In this document: positions 7,931 to 14,287 of the stretch, piece after piece
How positions within the stretch are numbered: the stretch's first letter is position 1
How the letters are laid out: each line of letters starts with the position of its first letter
DNA from: Acidobacteriaceae bacterium
GTDB taxonomy: Bacteria > Acidobacteriota > Terriglobia > Terriglobales > Acidobacteriaceae
Assembly: GCA_003131315.1 (NCBI GenBank)
Contig: PKUV01000107.1
Coordinates: 1,012 to 43,186, forward strand
Length of the DNA: 42,175 nt
Direction: 5' to 3'
Made by a program: the position numbers and the translations under genes
The notes under the pieces: generated by a model
Seen by the model: only the letters and a program-made list of their open reading frames with translations
Told to the model about the DNA's origin: nothing
Database searches by the model: none

Positions 7931-7990
7931 ATTCCGGCAGAAGAGCCGACATTCCGGCAGAAGAGCCGACATTCCGGCAGAAGAGCCGAG
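7931..7990. repeat. Three tandem copies of a 20-bp unit
   Basis: The unit ATTCCGGCAGAAGAGCCGAC is repeated three times without gaps; only the last base of copy three and its continuation differ. Each unit contains the small inverted repeat CGGC-N6-GCCG. It lies 45-104 bases before the start of the ORF at 8035, in a 287-base stretch after recR that otherwise holds nothing recognisable. It could be an iterated protein-binding site; this is inference from position only. Confidence 0.85.
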
Positions 7991-8034
7991 TTCCAGCCAC
8001 GAATGCGAGTCTACTTTTTGGGAGTGGATATTTG

Positions 8035-8415
8035 ATGGCGAATGGGAACCCGGTGGAACCTGAGGGCAAGCGACGAACTCAGAAAAAGCAAGCCAAAAAA
8101 ACCTGCACGAAGCCCCCATTCCGGTTCGAGCTTGTGTTTGAGACGCAGGCATTGAGCTACGGAAAGGTTGGTGGTATCTCAACAATGATCCACCAGACCT
8201 TGCACCACCGCATCGTCGAGAAGCTGGGCGGTGCCAACATCGGTGTGGTGTACAAAGCGGAAGACACGCGACTGCACCGCTTGGTTGCGCTGAAGTCCCT
8301 CCCTGAAGAACTCTCCAAAGAACCGCAGGCGCTGGCTCGCTTTCGACGCGAGACACCGGCGACCTCGGCATTGAACCATCCGAACATGAATCCCGGTAGA
8401 GGGGGCGATGCATGA
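8035..8415 (+). CDS. Chimera: RiPP-leader-like peptide fused to a truncated Ser/Thr kinase N-lobe
   Basis: Residues 1-45 are a charged short-peptide sequence ending [19 protein letters not shown], the same core as the next gene ([19 protein letters not shown]). From Met51 the frame continues as the start of a bacterial PknB-type kinase: [42 protein letters not shown] and SALNHPNM. It includes the P-loop region and the ATP-binding Lys, but it stops after about 66 residues, so the HRD and DFG catalytic motifs are absent and the kinase part cannot be active. The glycine loop is also damaged (LGGANIG). GGGAG precedes the ATG at 8035. The stop overlaps the next start (ATGA). It may be a genuine small peptide gene into which a kinase 5' end was recombined, or debris. 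Confidence 0.55.
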   Translation: MANGNPVEPEGKRRTQKKQAKKTCTKPPFRFELVFETQALSYGKVGGISTMIHQTLHHRIVEKLGGANIGVVYKAEDTRLHRLVALKSLPEELSKEPQALARFRRETPATSALNHPNMNPGRGGDA

Positions 8416-8612
8416 GTGTGAGTAAGGGGCAGGGTGGGGAGCCACCCCACGAGGAAGCAGTTGCGCGTGCGGAATCCAAGCCAACGCGCAGCCGAAAACC
8501 CTATCAGAAGCCGACGTTCCGGTTCGAGCGCGTGTTTGAGACGATGGCGCTCGCGTGCGGGAAGATGAACACGACGCAGTTCCAGTGCCAGTTCCACCCG
8601 CAGAATTCGTAG
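8412..8612 (+). CDS. Small conserved-core peptide, possible RiPP precursor
   Basis: A 66-residue peptide with a charged N-terminal half, then [23 protein letters not shown] (core shared with the upstream ORF; residues split here as KPYQKP and [17 protein letters not shown]) and a short Cys/Gln tail [14 protein letters not shown]. The Y-x-K-P segment and the compact Cys-bearing tail recall leader-core organisation of ribosomally made modified peptides, but no radical SAM, cyclase, protease or transporter gene is adjacent, so this is a guess from shape. The ATG overlaps the previous stop as ATGA, suggesting translational coupling. The following gene encodes a large exported protein. No function can be stated. 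Confidence 0.55.
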   Translation: MSVSKGQGGEPPHEEAVARAESKPTRSRKPYQKPTFRFERVFETMALACGKMNTTQFQCQFHPQNS

Positions 8613-8819
8613 CAGGGCCGGTGTCGGCGGGGTGCGGGAACGGCGCGAGCGTCACGCGTGCGCGTTACTTAAGTTATTTTGGATTCCTGTTTTTTCTTTG
8701 CGGTTCGGATCTGGACCTTCTTACAATTGTTTTTTTCGGGGACCTGGCGAACAGGTTGGGCAGCGTGTGGTGGAGAGGTCCGCTACGGCCACTTCCCGGA
8801 TGAAAGTTGGAGGATAGAC

Positions 8820-10658
8820 ATGATGCGAGGGTGCGCATACCGTTGGTTCGGTGTAGCAGCTGGGTTGCTCCTGCTGGGCATTCCGCTTTCGGGGCAGGCA
8901 CGGATGGAGACGGAGAGGACCTCACCGGAGGCGGAGGGCGCCAGCGACGCGCAGACGCACCTGGGGTATCCGCAGGACTGGAGTTCGCGGCACTTGTTGA
9001 TGCCGGGCACGCGAGTCGAGGACGTGCTGGCGGCCGGAGTGCGCGACCCGCGGCATGTTTACAACCTGGTAATGCGGCAAGTGGCGGTGGAAAACTTACG
9101 CACACGGGTGTTCTGGCCTTCGCGCCGAATGAAGATCGACTGGGCGGTTTCGCTGGAGAACGGGTACGTGCCGCAAAACCAGTTTCCCGCGAAATATCAG
9201 TTTGGCATAGGCGCGGAGAATTGTAATTCCGATTACGTTCTGTTTGGGCTGACCGTGACTTCAGGGACGCAGGCCAACCTGGTCGGGATCAACAACCTGT
9301 ACACGACAGCGACTCCGGCGTGCCATGGCGGAACGCCGTGGGTGGCATTCGCGTACAACACGGTGACGCAAACGGGGGGGCAGATCCGAACGTCGCCGGT
9401 GCTGTCGGAAGACGGGACGAAGGTGGCATTCGTGGAAAGCACGAGCGGGGCTTCGTACTTCCACGTTCTGGTGCTGCCGAATCCGATTCCGACGCCGCCG
9501 TCGCAGACGGGAACGGTGTTGAGTCCGCAGACTCCGACTTCGTGCACCACGCCGACGACGGCGGGCTGCATGACGACGCTCACCATCGAAAGCAGCGGGA
9601 CCAATACGAATTCCCCACCATGGGTGGACTACAGCGCGGATACGGCGTACGTGGGCGCCGACAATGGCTTGCTGTACAAGATCACGCCGGTATTCGGCGG
9701 CGGGGCGCCGGCGCTGGTCAGCAATACGGACTGGCCGGTCACGGTCTCGACCCAGACCACCAAGGTGTTGACCGCTCCGATTGTCGATACGAAGTCGGGC
9801 AGGATTTTTCTCGGAGATTCGTATGGATACTTGTACGCGGTCAGCCTGACCAGCCCGGGTCACACGTACGCGGCGCGGCAGACGATCGGGTGGGCGGGGA
9901 ACGGACCAGGGACCGGGATTGTGGATCCGCCGATTGTGGTCAACGATTCCGCTAGTCCCACAACCGACCAGGTGTTCGCGTTTACGGGATGCAGCCAGGT
10001 GCTGGGTATCGGCGGGGCGGTCAGCCAGATTGCGGCGAACTTCACGAATTCCAGTACGTACACAACCGTGGACCTGGGGTCGGGGAGTGGGAACGGGGAC
10101 TGCACAACGGGCAACGTACACTCCGGGACCTTTGATAACGCGTTCTGGCTAAATGGGACGGCGACTGGGCATATGATCGCGTGCGGATTCGTGCAGGGGT
10201 CGTCAAGCAAGCCGCTGATCCCGTCGAATCCACAGATGTATTTCTTCCCATTCGACACGAATCACCTCATCACGAGCACGGGTTCGTCGACGTATGTTGT
10301 GGATACTACGAAGGGGGACGAGTGTTCGCCGCTGACCGAGTTTTACAACGGAACGACCGACCGGATGTTCTTCGGAGTGGGCGGCACAACCGACGGATTC
10401 CTGCAGAGCTCGACGATTACAAGTTCGTTGACGACACCGGCCTGCACCAGCGTACCGACATCGAGTTGTGTGAAGGCCCCGATCGCTCTCGGAGGGACCA
10501 GCGGGATCGTGATCGACAACCAATTGTCGAACGGCGGGACGAACATCTACTTCACGACCCTGGCGGTAGGGTCGGTGAACGCCCAGAAGTGCAATGTAAC
10601 AGGCGGAACTGCAAATCCCTATTGTGCGGTGAAGCTGACCCAGTCGGGGTTGAACTAA
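8820..10658 (+). CDS. Secreted beta-propeller-like protein
   Basis: The 612-residue protein starts with a Sec signal (GCAYRWFGVAAGLLLLGIPLSGQA). The start at 8820 is chosen because GGAGGA lies 5 bases upstream. The N-terminal 100 residues carry PQDWSSRHLLMPGTRVEDVL and RDPRHVYNLVMRQVA. The rest is Gly/Thr/Ser-rich beta sequence with PQQ-propeller-like repeats: ADNGLLYKITPVFGG and SKSGRIFLGDSYGYLYAV-type strands (VGADNGLLYKI, FLGDSYGYLYAVSL). Many paired cysteines appear in the second half, suggesting disulfides outside the cytoplasm. A binding or structural role in the envelope is likely but not shown. It follows the two small peptide ORFs by 207 bases and may be co-transcribed. Confidence 0.82.
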   Translation: MMRGCAYRWFGVAAGLLLLGIPLSGQARMETERTSPEAEGASDAQTHLGYPQDWSSRHLLMPGTRVEDVLAAGVRDPRHVYNLVMRQVAVENLRTRVFWPSRRMKIDWAVSLENGYVPQNQFPAKYQFGIGAENCNSDYVLFGLTVTSGTQANLVGINNLYTTATPACHGGTPWVAFAYNTVTQTGGQIRTSPVLSEDGTKVAFVESTSGASYFHVLVLPNPIPTPPSQTGTVLSPQTPTSCTTPTTAGCMTTLTIESSGTNTNSPPWVDYSADTAYVGADNGLLYKITPVFGGGAPALVSNTDWPVTVSTQTTKVLTAPIVDTKSGRIFLGDSYGYLYAVSLTSPGHTYAARQTIGWAGNGPGTGIVDPPIVVNDSASPTTDQVFAFTGCSQVLGIGGAVSQIAANFTNSSTYTTVDLGSGSGNGDCTTGNVHSGTFDNAFWLNGTATGHMIACGFVQGSSSKPLIPSNPQMYFFPFDTNHLITSTGSSTYVVDTTKGDECSPLTEFYNGTTDRMFFGVGGTTDGFLQSSTITSSLTTPACTSVPTSSCVKAPIALGGTSGIVIDNQLSNGGTNIYFTTLAVGSVNAQKCNVTGGTANPYCAVKLTQSGLN

Positions 10659-10689
10659 CGGGTCTGCCCGGGCGCTCCGTGTTTCCGGG

Positions 10690-10710
10690 TCCCGCAAGCA
10701 ATTTGCGGGA
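10690..10710. other. Hairpin after the propeller gene
   Basis: TCCCGCAA, five loop bases, then TTGCGGGA: a perfect 8-bp stem 32 bases after the stop. No T-run follows, so it would be at best a Rho-assisted or weak terminator. Confidence 0.45.
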
Positions 10711-10747
10711 ATCGCAATCCACCGTCGTTGCGCCCTTGCACCCGATA

Positions 10748-10965
10748 CTGTGCAATACTTTGAAGCACTCCGGTGTGAGCAACCTTGAAACGGCCCGCGC
10801 TAATTAATGAAATACATCTTTTAACTATGTGTATTTTCTTTAATTTGCAGCTACAATTGAAACCAGTGCACGAAACCTGACACTGGCAACACGGTTGCTT
10901 CCTCGCTTACGTCTGTCTCCTCGCTCCTTTTGAACGCTTTGCTGGCGCGAGATGCACAAGCGGAC
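10748..10965. repeat. Direct repeat, left copy (218 bp)
   Basis: The last 136 bases (10830-10965) are identical to 11530-11665 except for one base. The first about 60 bases (CTGTGCAA, TTTGAAGCACTCCGGTGT, AGCAACC, AACGGCC) are about 80-90% alike, with about 20 unrelated bases between the two blocks. The copies are exactly 700 bp apart in the conserved block and bracket two small ORFs. On the minus strand both copies encode the same 40-residue ORF tail, which is a by-product of the repeat. Confidence 0.9.
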
Positions 10966-11026
10966 TCGTCCAAAAACACGATCGTAACTTCCGGATCCAA
11001 ACCAACTGGCCATATCCTCTAGGACA

Positions 11027-11278
11027 ATGACCAAAGACGAGGTAGTGCAGGCATTCACCGAGTTGTATCAGAATACGGTGCAGAGGGAAAAAGACCTAGA
11101 AGCCGCAGACGAGGTTTGTAAGATGCTCGGCCAACTACATGGAGCAGAACGCCTGGAGGCAATCAGTGAAATTGCTAGGGTTGTAGGAGAGGACTATGAA
11201 CAGATGAGTGGAGCCGCGCGTGAGGCCTTTGACTGGAACCTGGCTCTTTTACTTCTCGGGAGATTGCCATGCAGATAA
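11027..11278 (+). CDS. Small acidic helical protein of unknown function
   Basis: An 83-residue, Glu/Ala-rich, probably all-helical protein (VVQAFTELYQNTVQREKDLEAADEV and a Leu-rich end), not recognised. AGGA sits immediately before the ATG. It lies between the two direct-repeat copies and its base composition is noticeably less GC-rich than neighbouring core genes. Its stop overlaps the start of the next ORF by 10 bases. Toxin-antitoxin or phage-type small genes would fit the size and arrangement, but there is no sequence evidence for that. Confidence 0.55.
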   Translation: MTKDEVVQAFTELYQNTVQREKDLEAADEVCKMLGQLHGAERLEAISEIARVVGEDYEQMSGAAREAFDWNLALLLLGRLPCR

Positions 11279-11580
11279 AGAAGACTCATGCCAAGGAAAT
11301 GAAACTGCGAGCAGAACTCAACCGGCTCAAGGCTGTGCGAGATCCCCAGCGAATAGAACTCTCCTCCGCCGGAATTATACAGTTCTGTGCTCTTAAGCTG
11401 AAAGATCATTTTGGGGCACTTGCCGGGTTGAGGATTTGCCGGAAAGAACTGTGCAACAGTTTGAAGCACTCCGGTGTAAGCAACCCTGGAACGGCCGCGC
11501 CCAGCCCGCGAACACAGTGGATAACTAGCTGTATTTTCTTTAATTTGCAGCTACAATTGAAACCAGTGCACGAAACCTGA
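11269..11580 (+). CDS. Small basic protein running into the right direct repeat
   Basis: Starts ATG CAG with GGGAGA 6 bases upstream, overlapping the preceding ORF. The first 60 residues (MQIKKTHAKEMKLRAELNRL, then RDPQRIELSSAGIIQF) look like real coding sequence, with a basic helix. From about residue 60 (ELCNSLKHSGVSNPGTA) the frame is the direct repeat itself, so the C-terminus is probably not native and the gene may be truncated by repeat insertion. Not recognised. Confidence 0.4.
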   Translation: MQIKKTHAKEMKLRAELNRLKAVRDPQRIELSSAGIIQFCALKLKDHFGALAGLRICRKELCNSLKHSGVSNPGTAAPSPRTQWITSCIFFNLQLQLKPVHET

Positions 11581-11665
11581 CACTGGCAACACGGTTGCTT
11601 CCTCGCTTACGTCTGTCTCCTCGCTCCTTTTGAACGCTTTGCTGGCGCGAGATGCACCAGCGGAC
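11449..11665. repeat. Direct repeat, right copy (217 bp)
   Basis: Partner of the copy at 10748-10965; see that entry. The junctions differ on both outer sides, so only the repeat itself is shared. Between 11666 and 11796 no gene is seen. Confidence 0.9.
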
Positions 11666-11796
11666 GTGAACCGCGCCCGCGCAATTCTCCGAGCCAGCCG
11701 GCGCCGGGCTGCGATGTAACCGCATCTCAACCGACGCTTCCCGAAACCGGGCCCAACCGCCCGGTTTCATTTTTTTGTCGGGAGAAGTTCTTCCCC

Positions 11797-11855
11797 GTAG
11801 AGACGGAGCTTGCCGCGTCTCTACGAAAATCAGATTTGACTTTTGGGGGCTGGGC
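11797..11855. repeat. Composite dispersed repeat (GTAGAGACGG palindrome plus GGGCTGGGCATCG)
   Basis: The palindrome spans 11797-11824. It is followed by AAATCAG and then GGGGGCTGGGCATCG, the same order and spacing as at 4200-4262. It is adjacent to the 3' end of the minus-strand gene at 11874. Confidence 0.75.
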
Positions 11856-11873
11856 ATCGCGAACTCCGCATTC

Positions 11874-12425
11874 TCAGTCGCCCGCCGTTCCCAGCAGAAA
11901 TCCGTTGGCTTCCTCTTCCTCGGCAACCAGTCCTTCGGGCAGCCTGCCCCGGTTGTACTCTGCCATGCGGTTTTTCCACTTGAGAAAATCGGTAATGCTC
12001 TCGGGTTCAATGCGGATTTCTACCCGCCGCAAACTCGCCAGCAGAAGATTCATCTCGTTTTGGAACCCAATCTCGGAACGCAGGTTCTTCGCCGACGCCT
12101 GGACCCGCTCGATCTCGCGCCCCCACACCTCCAGCAGTCCCCAGCCCGAGGGAAGTTCCTCGGTCCGTATCAGACCCCGCGGCGCCAGGTAATACCGCTC
12201 ACAGCCGACGCCGATTTCCAGCTTCTGCCGGAATGGCTTGTCGCGATCGGCCAGGAAATCTGCGCGCGATACCTTGCTCTCTACCAGCACCGAATGGCAC
12301 GCCTTTTTCCAGCCAATGGCGTCTGGCATCTCGCCACTGACGCAGGCCTGTTCGCTGAGCACCACTCCGCAGCGATAGCGCCGCAACCAGTGCACTGCCA
12401 TCGAAACTAGTTTTGCATGGGTCAC
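11874..12425 (-). CDS. MmcB-like protein with possible nuclease-type fold
   Basis: The 183-residue protein resembles the MmcB/DUF-type DNA-repair-associated family. The central part HSVLVESKVSRADFLADRDKPFR contains an E-x-K-x-S-RADFLADRDK signature like the PD-(D/E)xK strand of those proteins. It is followed by GVGCERYYLAPRGLI and WGLLEVWG, as in MmcB (RFYF...GLI...GLLV). The C-terminal 70 residues are helical and charged and not recognised. The likely role is nucleic-acid binding or cleavage, unproven. The first codon is GTG, with an in-frame ATG seven codons on. No partner gene (imuB, dnaE2) is in the window. Confidence 0.65.
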   Translation of the reverse strand: MTHAKLVSMAVHWLRRYRCGVVLSEQACVSGEMPDAIGWKKACHSVLVESKVSRADFLADRDKPFRQKLEIGVGCERYYLAPRGLIRTEELPSGWGLLEVWGREIERVQASAKNLRSEIGFQNEMNLLLASLRRVEIRIEPESITDFLKWKNRMAEYNRGRLPEGLVAEEEEANGFLLGTAGD

Positions 12426-12481
12426 AAATAAAGTTTGGAAGAGGAACGTCGTTCTGAGAAGTGTCAGAGTAGCTTCTGCGC

Positions 12482-12523
12482 TTTTAGCTTTTAGCTTTTA
12501 GCTCTTAGCTCTTAGCTTCCAGC
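12482..12523. repeat. Six tandem 7-bp units (TTTTAGC / TCTTAGC)
   Basis: TTTTAGC x3, TCTTAGC x2 and TTCCAGC follow without gaps. The stop codon and last codons (EAKS) of the minus-strand CHAD-HD gene are inside the array. Confidence 0.85.
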
Positions 12524-14130
12524 GCGCGTCCCGCGGGTTTGCCGCCTCCTGCGGAACTACGCAATGTCCGCACCAGCACTGGCCGGCGCAGCACGGTCTC
12601 CAGTAAATGTCGCGCCGCGGCAACGTCTTCCGCCGAACGGTCCAGCGCCGAGTATCCCGCCGCCCGCACCAGTACCGAACGGTCCTGCGAACTAACCTCG
12701 AGCCGCGGTGCGTTCTCGTTCTCGCTCCCATTGCGCCCATGACGCATGTCCAGCGCGTTTGCCAGACGCAAAATGCCGGCCAACTCCATGGCTATGCGTC
12801 GATCCGGCAGTTCCAGCAGTTGCATGGTCTTTCCCCGCGGACGCGGCAATGCCCCACGGTGATAGCGCGCCACCACCGCCGCCAGTTCCAGTTCTCGCGC
12901 ACTCCATCCCAGAGGCCGCGCCAGCCCGCGGATCATCCGGTACGAATTCTTTTGGTGATTTTCCGCGCCCTTCGCTTTGCCGACGTCATGCATGAGCGCT
13001 GCCGCCTGCAGCACCGCTCGCGAGTCGTGGTCCAGATTCAGCGGCACCAGGTTCCCCGCTCCAATGTTCGGCGCCTCAGGGCTCGGCGTCACCAGCCCCG
13101 CATCCTTCAACCCGTCGTACAAAAAAAGTGCCAACTGGGCTACGCGCTGGGAATGCGGAAAATCGGGATCCAGATATCCGGCCCATACCCGAAGACGGCT
13201 CATCGCCGCTGCGCGCAGCCGCGAGCCCGACGGCAACTCCGCCCGCCAGACGCGCCATAGCGACCGCCGGCCCACCATCTTCTCGCGATAGCGCCCGATC
13301 CTCCTGGCGCGCTCCACGTTCAACTTCTCACGCCAGCGGCTGCGGCTTTCCACGTCAGGGAACGCACTTACATCGCCCTCGACGGCCATGGCCCACAGCA
13401 CATCCAGATCATGCACCTCTCCCAACAGATCCTGAAGTTCCTTCAGATCGTCGCCCCATAACGCGTGCTGGCGCGGCAGAAAATTTTCCACCGTGTAACG
13501 GAAGCGTTTGATGCCGATCCGCAGTTCGTGCCAGCTAACCTGCGACCGCGTCCGCAGAGCGTTCTTGTGCAGGTCGTAGGCGGCTGTCCACTTCTCCAGC
13601 GCCAGATGCAGATACACCACGCTCCCCGGACGCACCCGCGACGCGCGCTGCGGCAGAGTTCTGCTCCACTGCCGCCATTGCTTGCGGTCAAACTGATTGA
13701 GGTCTTTGAAGGCATGCTGCTTGCATTCGGCTTCGCGCGCATGCACATGATCGAGCAGCTTGACCGCCACTGGGTCACCCGACAAACGATCGCCAGCCGA
13801 ATCGCTCGAAACGCTCAACTTCTCGATCCACTCCTGCATCACATGCATGTCGCGCAACTCACCCAGCGCCTGGAAAAGCTTCCTCCCCGCCTTCTTCATG
13901 TCCTTCCATGAAGAATCAGGATCGATCGCCATCAATCCATCGGCCAGAGAACGGCAGCGCCGCAGCGCAACGCGCAGATCGTGCACCGGGTCGGCCTCGA
14001 AACCCACGGCCGCCCGATCGCACTCCACCAGCACGCGTTCCATCCAGGCACGCAGCCCAAGTTTCGGATTGGAAGTCCTCGCCGTCTTTGCGTTGGATGG
14101 TGCGCCGGATTTTGCGTTACCTTCCGCCAT
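12505..14130 (-). CDS. CHAD domain plus HD (Ppx-like) domain protein
   Basis: The N-terminal half is a CHAD domain, a helical module that binds polyphosphate: DPVHDLRVALRRCRSLADGL, repeated positively charged helices, and WHELRIGIKRFRYTVENF. The C-terminal third is an HD-type domain as in Ppx/GppA C-termini: HSQRVAQLALFLYDGL, AAALMHDVGKAKG (the HD pair), ARYHRGALPR and RLANALDMRHG. A fusion of the two suggests polyphosphate or phosphohydrolase metabolism. The start at 14130 (MAEGNAKSG) is preferred over an ATG 39 codons upstream because the extra codons read through the palindromic repeat at 14162-14190. The stop is in the 7-bp repeat array. Substrate not known. Confidence 0.82.
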   Translation of the reverse strand: MAEGNAKSGAPSNAKTARTSNPKLGLRAWMERVLVECDRAAVGFEADPVHDLRVALRRCRSLADGLMAIDPDSSWKDMKKAGRKLFQALGELRDMHVMQEWIEKLSVSSDSAGDRLSGDPVAVKLLDHVHAREAECKQHAFKDLNQFDRKQWRQWSRTLPQRASRVRPGSVVYLHLALEKWTAAYDLHKNALRTRSQVSWHELRIGIKRFRYTVENFLPRQHALWGDDLKELQDLLGEVHDLDVLWAMAVEGDVSAFPDVESRSRWREKLNVERARRIGRYREKMVGRRSLWRVWRAELPSGSRLRAAAMSRLRVWAGYLDPDFPHSQRVAQLALFLYDGLKDAGLVTPSPEAPNIGAGNLVPLNLDHDSRAVLQAAALMHDVGKAKGAENHQKNSYRMIRGLARPLGWSARELELAAVVARYHRGALPRPRGKTMQLLELPDRRIAMELAGILRLANALDMRHGRNGSENENAPRLEVSSQDRSVLVRAAGYSALDRSAEDVAAARHLLETVLRRPVLVRTLRSSAGGGKPAGRALEAKS

Positions 14131-14161
14131 ATCTATAGCTGCTGTCGTTCCTTCGACTCCT

Positions 14162-14190
14162 GTGGAAGCGGGGCAAAGCCCCGTCCCCAC
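14162..14190. repeat. REP-like palindrome (GGACGGGGC / GCCCCGTCC form)
   Basis: GTGGAAGCGGGGCAAAG followed by CCCCGTCCCCAC: an imperfect palindrome related to the GTAGAGACGGGGC family. It lies upstream of the CHAD-HD gene. Confidence 0.6.
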
Positions 14191-14287
14191 ACAATGAATC
14201 TCAGGAATCCACGACGACCAGTGTACAGAAACAAATTGCCAGCCCATGTCGAGGCTGGCAACTGAGAACTGGGAACCGAGAACTGTT

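Noticed and set aside
10840-12010. Two minus-strand ORFs with an identical 40-residue end
   Set aside because: The shared end is only the 136-bp direct repeat read backwards; the unique parts look non-coding.
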